Shown here in pieces: positions 34,017 through 43,254 of a DNA stretch of 64,000 bases. The translations under genes and the position numbers were made by a program. Location: the NCBI GenBank assembly GCA_016715885.1, contig JADJXL010000020.1, positions 558,001 through 622,000 on the forward strand, written 5' to 3'. The notes under the pieces were generated by a model. That model did no database searches, was not told where the DNA came from, and saw nothing but the letters and a program-made list of their open reading frames with translations. Within the stretch, counting starts at the first letter, position 1. Every line of letters begins with the position of its first letter. This DNA comes from Polyangiaceae bacterium (lineage in GTDB: Bacteria; Myxococcota_A; Polyangia; Polyangiales; Polyangiaceae).

Positions 34017-34895
34017 ATGCGCAGCATGACGGGATTCGGACTTGGCGAAGTGCCGCTCGGACAGGGCCGCGTGCTTGCCGAGATCCGCTCCGTCAACCAA
34101 CGATTCCTCGACATACGCGCACGCTTGCCGCGCGAGATGGCGGAGCTGTCGCTGTTCGCCGAACAAGTGATTCGCGAGCGGCTCCGCCGAGGTCGCGTCG
34201 AGCTCGTCGTGCGCACCGAAGGCCCGTTTCTGGCGCACGCAACGCTCGATGTCGCGCGCGCGAAATCCGTCTTTCAGCAGCTCTGCACGCTGCGTGACGA
34301 GCTCGCGCCGGGAACCGACCTTCCACTGTCCGTGCTTGCTGCCGTGCCCGATCTTTTCGTGCCGCCTGCGGGTCCCGAATTGGCAGAAGTGCGAGACGCA
34401 GTTCGTCGTGCGATCGAGGCATCGATCGTTGCGATGGAAGCGATGTGTCGTGCAGAAGGCGAAGCGCTGCTCGCGGATCTCACCGCGCGTTGTCAGGTCC
34501 TCGCGAAACTGCTCGATGACGTAGCGGCACTTGCTGCATCGTCGCGTGAAGCTGCGCAGCGCAGGCTCCACGAACGCCTCGAGCGCCTTTTGTCTTCGAC
34601 CGAAGTTGCCATCGATCACGGACGGCTCGAGATCGAAGTCGCGCTGCTCGTCGACAAGAGCGACTTCAGCGAAGAAGTCACTCGTCTGCGTAGTCATCTC
34701 GAACAGGTCGATCGCGTGCTTGCGTCGGGCACGACCGAGCCTGTGGGCAGACGGCTCGACTTCCTTCTGCAGGAAATGGTACGCGAGGCCAATACACTCG
34801 GCGCCAAAGCGCAGGACGCTGCGATCTCGCAGCTCGTCGTCAGCATGAAGGTCGAGCTCGAGCGGCTTCGCGAACAAGTGCAAAACGTCGAATGA
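34017..34895 (+). CDS. yicC: YicC family endoribonuclease
   Basis: This 292-residue YicC protein has the invariant start MRSMTGFGLGE, then EIRSVNQRFLDIRARLPREM and RLRRGRVELVVRTEG, and the C-terminal DUF1732 part (RLDFLLQEMVREANTLGAKA and QLVVSMKVELERLREQVQN). YicC proteins degrade or process small RNAs as endoribonucleases in several bacteria. As usual, guanylate kinase follows, here after 49 bp. The neighbourhood (epimerase, yicC, gmk, MTA phosphorylase) is on one strand. Confidence 0.93.
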   Translation: MRSMTGFGLGEVPLGQGRVLAEIRSVNQRFLDIRARLPREMAELSLFAEQVIRERLRRGRVELVVRTEGPFLAHATLDVARAKSVFQQLCTLRDELAPGTDLPLSVLAAVPDLFVPPAGPELAEVRDAVRRAIEASIVAMEAMCRAEGEALLADLTARCQVLAKLLDDVAALAASSREAAQRRLHERLERLLSSTEVAIDHGRLEIEVALLVDKSDFSEEVTRLRSHLEQVDRVLASGTTEPVGRRLDFLLQEMVREANTLGAKAQDAAISQLVVSMKVELERLREQVQNVE

Positions 34896-34944
34896 CGATC
34901 ATCCACGAAGGACCACGACGAGTGCGCGATCAGGGCGTAACGAC

Positions 34945-35565
34945 ATGAGCGATTTTCTTCTTCTCATCGTCTCGTCTCCATCGGGGGCGGGCAAGACGAC
35001 GCTCTGCAACCGGCTTCGGTCGGAGTTTCCGGGCCTCCGTTTCTCCGTGTCGCACACGACGCGCAAGCCGCGGCCGAACGAAGTCGATGGGCGCGAGTAT
35101 CACTTCACGGACAAAGACACGTTCACGCGCATGATCGACGTCGGCGCGTTCGCCGAATGGGCGCACGTGCACGGCAATTTGTACGGCACGAGTTTGTCCG
35201 AGATCGAAGTTGCCAGAAAAACGGGCACTGGAGTGCTGTTCGACGTCGACTACCAGGGAGCTCGGCAGATCAAGGCCCGCATGCCCGAGGCTGTTGGTGT
35301 GTTCATTTTGCCCCCTTCCCTCGCAGAGCTCGAACGACGCTTGCGAGGACGCGGCACCGAAGACGAACCGACGACACTTCGGCGTTTGCAGGCAGCGAAG
35401 GGCGAAATCGAGCATTACGGGTTCTTCGACTACGTGATCGTCAACGACGACATTCAACGCGCTTACGACAACCTGCGCGCGGTGGTTTTTGCGGAGCGAT
35501 GCAAACGCGATCGGCATGCGCTCCTGTGCGAGGAGCTCCTCGCCGAAGGAAAGGTCGGCAATTGA
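34945..35565 (+). CDS. gmk: Guanylate kinase
   Basis: This 206-residue enzyme converts GMP and ATP to GDP and ADP. The P-loop is SSPSGAGKTTLC (9-20), the GMP-binding part VSHTTRKPRPNEVDGREYHF is complete, and GVLFDVDYQGARQIK and FILPPSLAELERRLRGRGTE follow the family closely. The length is normal. It follows yicC and lies one base before the ATG of the methylthioadenosine phosphorylase gene, so these three are probably one operon. Confidence 0.96.
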   Translation: MSDFLLLIVSSPSGAGKTTLCNRLRSEFPGLRFSVSHTTRKPRPNEVDGREYHFTDKDTFTRMIDVGAFAEWAHVHGNLYGTSLSEIEVARKTGTGVLFDVDYQGARQIKARMPEAVGVFILPPSLAELERRLRGRGTEDEPTTLRRLQAAKGEIEHYGFFDYVIVNDDIQRAYDNLRAVVFAERCKRDRHALLCEELLAEGKVGN

Positions 35566-35566
35566 T

Positions 35567-36538
35567 ATGCAACACGTCCTTGGCGTGATTGGTGGCAGCG
35601 GCGTCTATGCACTCGAGGATCTCGAGGCTGTCGAAGAGATCGACGTCGACACGCCGTACGGCCCTGCGAGCGACCTGGTGATACGCGGACGAGACAAACA
35701 GTCCGGCACGACGATGCTTTTTTTGCCGCGACATGGCCGCGGGCACCGAGTTTCACCGTCGGACATCAACTATCGAGCGAACGTTTGTGCACTGAAGATG
35801 CTCGGCGCCACGCACCTCGTGAGCGTCAGTGCCGTGGGTTCGATGCGTGAAGAGATTGCGCCGGGGCACTTTGTTCTTGCGGATCAATTCATCGATTTGA
35901 CCAAGCGCCGCGTGTCGACGTTCTTCGATCGCGCGATCGCAGCGCACGTTGCGTTTGCCGATCCGGTTTGTTCTCACCTGCGCGCAGCGCTCGGGGCAGC
36001 GGCGAACGAAGTGCTCGAGGGGACGTCCGTGAAGGTTCACGACGGTGGCACGTACGTGTGCATGGAGGGTCCGCAGTTCTCGACGCGTGCCGAAAGCCTC
36101 GTGTACCGAAGTTGGGGCGTGTCGGTCATCGGCATGACCGCGATGCCCGAAGCGAAGCTTGCTCGCGAAGCGGAGCTGCCTTACGCGATCCTCGCGATGT
36201 CCACGGATTACGATTGTTGGCATTCCACGGAGGAAGCCGTGACGGTGGACGCGGTCGTGGCGGTTTTGCGCAAGAATGTGGAGCATGCGCGCAAGGTGTT
36301 GCATGCGCTTGCGCGTCGATTGCCGGATCCGAGCCAAAGCGCGGCGACGGGAGCGCTGAAGGGCGCGGTCATGACGCGTCGCGATCTCGTACCTGTCGAC
36401 GTCAGAACGCAGCCCGGGGGCTGGCGGGGGCGGGGGGGGGGGGGGGGGGGGCGGGGGCCCGGGGGGGGGGGGCTTGCTCAGCTACGATGGCTCGCTCCTC
36501 TGCCGCGCTCGACGCCTGACTCAAGAGGCCCGCTGTGA
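35567..36538 (+). CDS. mtnP: S-methyl-5'-thioadenosine phosphorylase with odd C-terminus
   Basis: This 323-residue protein splits methylthioadenosine (or inosine-like nucleosides) with phosphate. It has GVIGGSGVYALED, PRHGRGHRVSPSDINYRAN, CMEGPQFSTRAESLVYRSWG, and MPEAKLAREAELPYAILAMS followed by TDYDCW, typical of MTA phosphorylases. The enzyme should end near residue 285. The remaining 40 residues include a Gly/Arg run translated from runs of 20 and 12 guanines (36432-36472). The frame nevertheless stays open and ends in a GTGA overlap with the PfkB gene. Length of the G-runs may be a sequencing artefact. Confidence 0.88.
   Translation: MQHVLGVIGGSGVYALEDLEAVEEIDVDTPYGPASDLVIRGRDKQSGTTMLFLPRHGRGHRVSPSDINYRANVCALKMLGATHLVSVSAVGSMREEIAPGHFVLADQFIDLTKRRVSTFFDRAIAAHVAFADPVCSHLRAALGAAANEVLEGTSVKVHDGGTYVCMEGPQFSTRAESLVYRSWGVSVIGMTAMPEAKLAREAELPYAILAMSTDYDCWHSTEEAVTVDAVVAVLRKNVEHARKVLHALARRLPDPSQSAATGALKGAVMTRRDLVPVDVRTQPGGWRGRGGGGGGRGPGGGGLAQLRWLAPLPRSTPDSRGPL
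36430..36472. repeat. Poly-G tract
   Basis: One run of 20 guanines (36432-36451), then CGGGGGCCC, then 12 guanines (36461-36472). It lies inside the 3' end of the MTA phosphorylase gene. It could form a G-quadruplex and be a slippage hot spot, or result from poly-G base-calling error. Confidence 0.7.
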
Positions 36539-37461
36539 CCGCTCATTCCCCCATGCTCATCGTAGGTTCCATGGCTTTCGACGACCTCGATCTGCCTTCA
36601 GGCAGCTTTCGAGACGTTCTTGGTGGTTCCGCCACCTATGCGGCCATGGCGGCGTCCGCATTTGCGCCCGTGCGCATCGTGGCTGTCGTTGGTGACGACT
36701 TTCCGCAGCAGACGCTGGACGACATGCGTCATCGCGGGATCGACACGCACGGCGTTCAGCGTGCGTCCGGAAAAACCTTTCGCTGGGCCGGCCGTTACTC
36801 GTCCGATCTGACCCACCGCGACACGCTCGACACGCAGCTCAACGTTTTCGCCGACTTTCGTCCGCGTTTGCCCGAGCAGTGGCGACAAACCCCTCTCCTG
36901 CTCCTGGGCAACATTCACCCGCGCTTGCAGCTCGACGTGCTCGACCAGCTCGCAGCGCCGAAGTTCGTCATTGCCGACACGATGAACTTTTGGATCAAGG
37001 GCGAACCGGGGACGCTTTCAGCGATGCTGCGGCGCATCGACTTGCTGATCATCAACGACGAAGAGGCGCGTCTTTTGTCGGGCGTTCACAACATTCGTCG
37101 CGCGGCGAAGGACATCCTCGCGCGCGGGCCGAAGCGGTTGGTCATCAAGCGAGGTGAACACGGCGCGCTGCTTTTCGATGAGCAAGGCGTGTTTGCAGCG
37201 AGCGGCTTTCCACTCGAGGACGAGGTGGATCCGACGGGCGCTGGTGATTCGTTCGCTGGCGGGTTCCTCGGGTATCTCGCGGCGACGCCGGAGGTCACGC
37301 CGCTCGCGCTGCGCCGGGCGATGGTGCACGGAACGGCGACTGCGTCGTATTGCGTGGAAGGTGTCGGCACGACGAAGATGGCGAGCTTGACGAAGGCGCA
37401 GGTTGGCGCTCGCGTCGGCGCCATTCGCGAGCTTTACGAATTCGGCGCGCACAGCATGTGA
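36535..37461 (+). CDS. PfkB family carbohydrate/nucleoside kinase
   Basis: This 308-residue ribokinase-fold enzyme starts at GTG 36535, overlapping the upstream stop (GTGA). PfkB signature 1 (GSATYAAMAASAFAPVRIVA with the Gly-Gly nearby) and signature 2 (DEVDPTGAGDSFAGGFLGY, catalytic Asp) are both clear; an ATP-site strand is KRLVIKRGEHGALL. The neighbouring MTA phosphorylase suggests a nucleoside or thioribose-related substrate, for example adenosine or ribose released from salvage. That link is context-based only; a ribokinase/adenosine kinase choice cannot be made by eye. Confidence 0.9.
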   Translation: MTAHSPMLIVGSMAFDDLDLPSGSFRDVLGGSATYAAMAASAFAPVRIVAVVGDDFPQQTLDDMRHRGIDTHGVQRASGKTFRWAGRYSSDLTHRDTLDTQLNVFADFRPRLPEQWRQTPLLLLGNIHPRLQLDVLDQLAAPKFVIADTMNFWIKGEPGTLSAMLRRIDLLIINDEEARLLSGVHNIRRAAKDILARGPKRLVIKRGEHGALLFDEQGVFAASGFPLEDEVDPTGAGDSFAGGFLGYLAATPEVTPLALRRAMVHGTATASYCVEGVGTTKMASLTKAQVGARVGAIRELYEFGAHSM

Positions 37462-37536
37462 CGCTGCCTTCCCGCACATCCGTTCACTGCCCCGTCCGTG
37501 ATAACCTCCGCGCCTCACTTTGCGTGGAGGATATCG

Positions 37537-38538
37537 ATGCGATTTTCGACAGTGGCAGCTTCGCTTGCCGTAGGCGCCGTGGGTTTGTTCGGGTTTGTCG
37601 TCGGCTGCGACGGCGGTGATACGAACGGAACGACGACGGGCACTCCGTCGGTCACGTGTGACCTTCCGGCGGCGTGTGTATCAGCGGATCCCACGTGCGT
37701 GGCGATCGTGGACAACAAGGATGCCAGGCAGTTCGGCCTGCGTATGTCGCAGATTCTCATCAGCAAGCCGGCGACGCTGGGGCCTGCGAAGTTCGTGGGC
37801 AAGACCGTCGCGAGCGGCGTGGCGTGGAAGCGGCCGGACTGTTACCTCACGGGCGACGCCGAAGGCGGGACGTTCTCGTGGATCGCGCACTTCGACCTCG
37901 ACACGAACACCGTTTGCACCGGCGGCGCGAAGCCTCCCGCGAAAGCCGAGGACGGGTACAGCTTCGTCAACGAGATGCTCATGCAGGGTGGGCAAACGTT
38001 TGACATCAAACCGATCAAGTTTTCTTCGGATCTATCGCAAGGCAAATTCAGCGTCGCCGTGGCGGATGCTCAGGACATCATCGTGCCGATTTACACGGCC
38101 GAGGGAGATCCCATTCTGCTTCCGCTGCGCAAAGCACGGATCACCGAAGGCCAGTTGTCTTCGAACAACAATTGCGTGGGCTCGTTCAATGCGGCAGGGC
38201 TCGATCCCTTCAACAACTGCGGTCCGTATCCTGAGGAGAACCAGTTCTCGTTCGTCAACGGCGGGAAGCTCGAGGGGTACATCACGCTCGAAGATGCCGA
38301 CAACATCGTCGTCGACCTGGCGAACGCCTCGCTTTGCGCGCTTCTCACGGAGAATGGCGACAGTGGGACGCCGATCGAGAAGTGCAAGCGCGACGCGATG
38401 GGCAAAGTCGACTTCAAGGGCGATTGGTGCGATGCCACGAATGCGGCAGCGACGGATACTTGTTCCGACGCTGTGCAGCTAGCTGCGGAATTTGCTGCGA
38501 GCGCCGTGAAGATCAACGGCGGCTGTCCGATTCCGTAG
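37537..38538 (+). CDS. Predicted lipoprotein
   Basis: This is a 333-residue protein from the ATG at 37537, with signal peptide and lipobox FVVGC (Cys24), followed by a Thr-rich linker and a Cys-containing domain. Cysteine pairs (CDLPAACVSADPTC, CVGSFNAAGLDPFNNC) suggest disulfides in the periplasm or at the surface. The body is beta-rich with no motif that I recognise. In style it resembles the 25.9 kb lipoprotein, so the two may be paralogous surface proteins. A 113-bp gap with a hairpin separates it from the next large gene. Confidence 0.72.
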   Translation: MRFSTVAASLAVGAVGLFGFVVGCDGGDTNGTTTGTPSVTCDLPAACVSADPTCVAIVDNKDARQFGLRMSQILISKPATLGPAKFVGKTVASGVAWKRPDCYLTGDAEGGTFSWIAHFDLDTNTVCTGGAKPPAKAEDGYSFVNEMLMQGGQTFDIKPIKFSSDLSQGKFSVAVADAQDIIVPIYTAEGDPILLPLRKARITEGQLSSNNNCVGSFNAAGLDPFNNCGPYPEENQFSFVNGGKLEGYITLEDADNIVVDLANASLCALLTENGDSGTPIEKCKRDAMGKVDFKGDWCDATNAAATDTCSDAVQLAAEFAASAVKINGGCPIP

Positions 38539-38595
38539 CGCTTGCGGCACCCGCGCGGGGACGCGTACGATCCATAGGGATTCGTCGATGAAAAA

Positions 38596-38621
38596 CGGCC
38601 TCTCCGAGTTTCGGGAGGCCG
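38596..38621 (+). terminator. Hairpin between lipoprotein genes
   Basis: A 26-nt inverted repeat, CGGCCTCTCCGA and TTCGGGAGGCCG, with two mismatches lies 57 bp past the upstream stop and 30 bp before the next start. No T-run follows, so it could end transcription weakly or simply stabilise the mRNA 3' end. Confidence 0.4.
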
Positions 38622-38651
38622 CGTCGGCGGCCGCCCTTGGAGGTCTTCGCC

Positions 38652-41600
38652 ATGCCGCGCTTCTTCAAACATATCATTGGGATCATGCTCGTGATCCTCA
38701 TCGCCGGATGTGCTGGCGGTGGGTGCTCGAGCGGTTGTTCGGGCTGCGGAATGACGCCCATCGCGGGAGGTTTCGAGCCGACGGATCGCATCGAGAATGC
38801 CGGTTCGGTTCGTCTTACCGACTCGGGCGTCACGTTCCTCGAACAGAACCTTGGACCGCTTGCCAAAGCTGCGCTCGGCGGCAGCGGCAACGGTGGGGTC
38901 ATCAACTTCCCCATTCCTTCAACGAGCGGCAGCGCCCTCGGCTTCATCAACTACAGCGTTTGTCCGGGTGGAGCAGACGAGAACTCGAGTCCGCCGAAGT
39001 GCGTGATGGAGATCGACATCGGCAACGCCCAGCTCGATATCAGCACGGCGACGCCTCACAACATCAAGATCACCGGGCCGCTCCCGCTGCGCCTGCAAAA
39101 CCTGCCCATCGACCTCGGCTTCCTCGGCAGCACCAACGCTCGCCTGACGAGCAACGGCTGCACCAATCCGCCTGCGTTCGCGGACATCGACCTCAACGTC
39201 GACCTCTCCATCGAGGTCGATACCGACATGTCGCATTCGCGGTACGGCTATTCGCGGGTGAAGGTCGGCCAGTTGTCGATCAACGAGACCCAGCTCCAGA
39301 ACTCGCTCAACTTCTGCGGCGGCGGTTTCTCGAGCACCGTCCTCAACTGGATGAAGGGCTTCATCTTCGACATGCTCGTCGGCGGACTGCTCGACACGCT
39401 CGACCAGACGATCTCCGATCAGCTTTGCCAGCAAGCCACGCCGGGCGCGAAGCCCGAGTGTCCGCTCGGCACGAACAACGTGGACGGCGTTTGTCGTTAT
39501 GGAACCGACGGCAACGCGGAATGCGTGCCGATATTGCTCGGCGTTGACGGCAGCATGGACTTGAGCGGCGCGCTCTCCAGCGTTTCTCCCGGCACGCGAG
39601 GCGGCCTCGACATCCTCTTCGCCGTGGGTGGTCCAACCAAACGACCCGACAACAGCGGCTTTGCGTGGGGCGATCTCAATCCCATCGGCAACGGCGCCAC
39701 GCTGGGGATGTATGGCGGCGGCGAACCGTCGCCGATCTCGAGCTGCGTGAAGTTCTCCGAGATGGCCATCCCCACGGGCATCCCGATTCCGGTCGAGCTC
39801 GAGGGCAACACCGTGACCAACTGGCCGGCGGGTCTCGATGGTCCGCACGTGGGCATCGGCCTCGCCGAGCGTTACGCGAACTACGCGCTCAACAGCGTCT
39901 ACAACAGCGGATTGCTCTGCCTCGGCATCTCCACCGAGACCATTCCGCAGCTCTCGTCGGGCACGCTCGCGCTGCTCGCCAATTCGCTGAAGGACTTGGG
40001 TTTGCAGCGTGAGGCGCAACAAGTGGCGCTCGTCGTTCGTCCGGGCAAACCACCGACAGCGACGTTCGGCAACGGCACGGATCTCGAGAAGGATCCGGTC
40101 ATTCGCGTGCAACTGCCTCAAGCTTCGTTCGACTTTTACATTTGGTCGACCGATCGCTTCATCCGCTTCATGACGGCCACGTTCGACCTCGACGTGCCCG
40201 TGAACCTCACGGTCACGAAAGAGGGGCTGCTCCCGGTGCTCGACAAGATTGGCGTCACGAACGGCGTCGTGACGAACTCCGAGCTGCTTCGCGAAGATCC
40301 GGTCGTCATCGCGGCCGCACTTCAAGGCCTGCTCGGTGGTCTCGCTGGACAGTTCGTGGGTGGCATCGCTCCGATTGACCTTTCGAGCGCGCTCGGATCG
40401 CTCGGCCTGACGCTGACGATTCCGGAAACGGTCGACGGTCAGGGTTCGCCTGGTCTGCGCAAGTTGACGCAGGGCAACGATAACTTCCTCGGCATCTTCG
40501 CGACGCTGGGCACCGGACCGGTCGCACCGCTCCTGCCGAACAAGACGACGGTGTCGGTCGTCGGCAAGGACATCGATCCGGCAGGGTTCCGCATTGCATC
40601 GGCGGACGAGAGCAACGTTCCGGGGGTGAACATTCAGATGTCCTCACCGCTCGATAACGGAACGCACGCTGTCGAGTACTCGTACCGTGTCGACAACGGC
40701 GCGTGGAAACCGTTCAGGCGTGAACGAATGGTCACCGTGCGTGACGAGTGGCTGCGTCTTCAGGGCAAGCACACGATCAGCGCACGTTCGCGTGTCGTGG
40801 GTCGTCCCGACTCGATGGACGAAACCCCTGCGACAATTGAGGTCGTGATCGACGCGGAGCCGCCGGTCATCACGATTGCGGAGCCTGTGGGTGCAACGGC
40901 GGGCATCGAAGTGCGCGACATCGTGTCGGGCGGCGGCGAGCCTCGCGTGCGTTACCGTCTCGATGGTGGCGCGTGGTCGGATTGGACGCTCGCATCGGCG
41001 ATCACGGCGGTCGACGTGGGTGATGCTGCCGAGATCACGGTCGAAGCAGAAGACACCGAAGGCAACGTGGCGACCGCATCGCAGGCGCTCATTCGAGGCC
41101 GCGCGATTGCAACCGGTGCCGGTTGTGGATGCACCGTCGCTGGCGAGGAGTCGTCGCAGAGCAACGCTGCATGGCTCGTCGCGCTCGGCATGGTCGGCGT
41201 AGCGCTCCGGTTTGCCCGTCGTCGTTCGGACAAACCTTCCGCGGGCGCACCGTCAAACCCTAAGGTGCGCGCGGCGACCGGTTCCCGCGGCCGTCGCGCG
41301 CTTCGCGCTCTCACGGGCATCGCGATCATCGGCGCAGCAGGTTCGTTTGCTGGCTGCGGTGATGACGGCACGGTCAAGGTCAACACCTACCAGTGCGTCG
41401 CGCCAAACTGCACGACGCTTTATCCAGGCCTCATCGGCGCGTACACGTCCGTCGCCACGACGGGCAAGACGATCTGGGTCGCCGGATACGCGGAAGCGGA
41501 CTGGTCGAACGAGTTCTCGTGGGGCGACCTCGTCGTCGGCACGTGGAGCGAAACCAAGGTCAACTGGAAAGCCATCGACGGCGTTCCTGCCGAACCGCCC

Positions 41601-42782
41601 GTGGATCCCACGCTCTACAACAAGGACGGCTTCCGCGGAGGCCAAGTCGAACCGGGTGACGACGTGGGCCTATGGACGAGCATCGCCCTCGACCGCGCCG
41701 GCAAACCTGCCGTGGCCTATTACGATCGGACGAACAAGGCCCTCAAGTTCGCCCAACAAGTGGACACGGCGTGGAGGATCATCACGGTCGAATCGAAGCC
41801 GCAGTCGGACATCGGTCGTTATGCAAAACTGGTGTTCGTCGCCGACAGACCCGCCATCGCGTACTTGTCGATCGAACCTGGCGCTGATGGTGCGGTGACG
41901 TCGAAGGTGCGTGTCGCAACGGCCACGTCGACAACCCCCTCGGAAGCCGATTGGACGTTCGAAGACGCGGTGGTCGACAACGCCACACCTTGTCGTGCCT
42001 ACTTCTGTGGGACTGGCGATGTGTGCGTGGTCGAAAACAACAGGTGCATGGCCAAGCAGACGACATGCGATCCCAAGTGCGGTACGGGCACCGCTTGTGT
42101 CGACTTGGGCATGGGAGCCGCATGTTCAGACATTCGTGATGCATCCAAGGTCGACACGTATCCGGATGCGGTGGGTGACTACATCTCGCTCGCCGTCGAT
42201 CCTTCGGGCGCTCTTGGCATCGCATTCTACGATCGCATCCACGGCAACCTCGTGATCGCATCGAAGGCGAGCGGCTCGTGGACGTCGCAAATCGTCGATG
42301 GTCAAGCGCCGGACGGCACCGATACGGGCGACAGGGGCATCGGTGCATCGCTGTTCATCGACGACAAAGGTGACTGGCACATCTCGTACGTCGACGGTTT
42401 GTCCGAAGGCCTGCTGTATGCGCAAGTCACCAAAGGCACGACCGTCCTGTTCACGACGGGCGTCGATGATGGTCTCACCGTCGACGGCGTGACGAAGCAC
42501 GACGACGGCCAGCATCTGGTCGGTGACGATTCGAGCATCTACGTCGGAGCGAGCGGCGAGATTCACATCACGTATCAGGACGCGACGGCCGGCAAGCTGC
42601 GTCATGCAGTCGGCACGCCGACGGGCGGCATGATCACGTGGAAGCTCGCGACCATCGAGCAGGAAGGTTTCGCCGGAGCCTTCTCGAAGCCGTTCATCGT
42701 CGACGGCAAACTCATGCTCGCCAACTGGTGGCGCATGGGCGGCGAGGAACCGAAGGGCGACGTCTCCATCGTGTCGCCGTGA
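38652..42782 (+). CDS. Giant lipoprotein: apparent in-frame fusion of two surface proteins
   Basis: This is one uninterrupted frame of 1376 residues from the ATG at 38652 (GGAGG upstream). It starts as a lipoprotein (lipobox LIAGC, Cys20, then a Cys/Gly cluster). Residues 824-858 look like a MYXO-CTERM anchor: GCGC, a hydrophobic helix (AAWLVALGMVGVALRF) and ARRR. Usually a protein ends there; here it continues into a second signal-like helix (ALTGIAIIGAAGSFAGC, lipobox Cys902) and a 475-residue beta-propeller-like domain with a Cys-rich insert (about 1118-1158). An in-frame GTG at 41265 could start the second part. Function unknown. Confidence 0.75.
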   Translation: MPRFFKHIIGIMLVILIAGCAGGGCSSGCSGCGMTPIAGGFEPTDRIENAGSVRLTDSGVTFLEQNLGPLAKAALGGSGNGGVINFPIPSTSGSALGFINYSVCPGGADENSSPPKCVMEIDIGNAQLDISTATPHNIKITGPLPLRLQNLPIDLGFLGSTNARLTSNGCTNPPAFADIDLNVDLSIEVDTDMSHSRYGYSRVKVGQLSINETQLQNSLNFCGGGFSSTVLNWMKGFIFDMLVGGLLDTLDQTISDQLCQQATPGAKPECPLGTNNVDGVCRYGTDGNAECVPILLGVDGSMDLSGALSSVSPGTRGGLDILFAVGGPTKRPDNSGFAWGDLNPIGNGATLGMYGGGEPSPISSCVKFSEMAIPTGIPIPVELEGNTVTNWPAGLDGPHVGIGLAERYANYALNSVYNSGLLCLGISTETIPQLSSGTLALLANSLKDLGLQREAQQVALVVRPGKPPTATFGNGTDLEKDPVIRVQLPQASFDFYIWSTDRFIRFMTATFDLDVPVNLTVTKEGLLPVLDKIGVTNGVVTNSELLREDPVVIAAALQGLLGGLAGQFVGGIAPIDLSSALGSLGLTLTIPETVDGQGSPGLRKLTQGNDNFLGIFATLGTGPVAPLLPNKTTVSVVGKDIDPAGFRIASADESNVPGVNIQMSSPLDNGTHAVEYSYRVDNGAWKPFRRERMVTVRDEWLRLQGKHTISARSRVVGRPDSMDETPATIEVVIDAEPPVITIAEPVGATAGIEVRDIVSGGGEPRVRYRLDGGAWSDWTLASAITAVDVGDAAEITVEAEDTEGNVATASQALIRGRAIATGAGCGCTVAGEESSQSNAAWLVALGMVGVALRFARRRSDKPSAGAPSNPKVRAATGSRGRRALRALTGIAIIGAAGSFAGCGDDGTVKVNTYQCVAPNCTTLYPGLIGAYTSVATTGKTIWVAGYAEADWSNEFSWGDLVVGTWSETKVNWKAIDGVPAEPPVDPTLYNKDGFRGGQVEPGDDVGLWTSIALDRAGKPAVAYYDRTNKALKFAQQVDTAWRIITVESKPQSDIGRYAKLVFVADRPAIAYLSIEPGADGAVTSKVRVATATSTTPSEADWTFEDAVVDNATPCRAYFCGTGDVCVVENNRCMAKQTTCDPKCGTGTACVDLGMGAACSDIRDASKVDTYPDAVGDYISLAVDPSGALGIAFYDRIHGNLVIASKASGSWTSQIVDGQAPDGTDTGDRGIGASLFIDDKGDWHISYVDGLSEGLLYAQVTKGTTVLFTTGVDDGLTVDGVTKHDDGQHLVGDDSSIYVGASGEIHITYQDATAGKLRHAVGTPTGGMITWKLATIEQEGFAGAFSKPFIVDGKLMLANWWRMGGEEPKGDVSIVSP

Positions 42783-42827
42783 TGGTTCTCGGGGGGGCTC
42801 ATGAAGCTCCCCCGCCCCTCCCCACAA

Positions 42828-43088
42828 TCAAGCCGCAGCGATTTCCGTCGCCTTGTCCAGCAGCACATCGCGCGTCGCGGGGCCGTTCACGCTAGCTCGT
42901 ACGGATGCTACGAGCTCCAACAATTCCTGGCGTGTCGCGAGCCCTCCATCGAGGAGCGCTCGCATGTAGCCGTCCACGGCGCCTTGGAGCTTGGCGAGCT
43001 TCGAATAGCTCGCGCCTTTCGCTTGCGCGCTCAGCGATTCGTTCAACATCCGCTCGAGCTCAGCCAGCATCTCTCCCTTGCGTCGCAT
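42828..43088 (-). CDS. Small helical protein of unknown function
   Basis: This is an 86-residue protein from the ATG at 43088; the longer frame to 43181 is less convincing. It is nearly all alpha-helical: GEMLAELERMLNESLSAQAK, then YSKLAKLQGAVDGYMRALLD and GGLATRQELLELVASVRASV. The amphipathic pattern suggests a coiled-coil or small helical bundle in the cytosol. I recognise no family. It is convergent with the giant lipoprotein gene (45-bp gap). Confidence 0.55.
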   Translation of the reverse strand: MRRKGEMLAELERMLNESLSAQAKGASYSKLAKLQGAVDGYMRALLDGGLATRQELLELVASVRASVNGPATRDVLLDKATEIAAA

Positions 43089-43254
43089 GACACACGTCTC
43101 CCTGTCCGGCGCAGCCGTCCTACGAGCACCGCACCACGCGGTCCCTTCGAGGCTCGGTCCATTGTCGAGCGCACTGAACAAGGGCTCGACCTGCCGGCAC
43201 TTCGGTCCTTATCGAAGGCGATCGAGATGGGCCAAAATTGTGGATGCGATTTTT

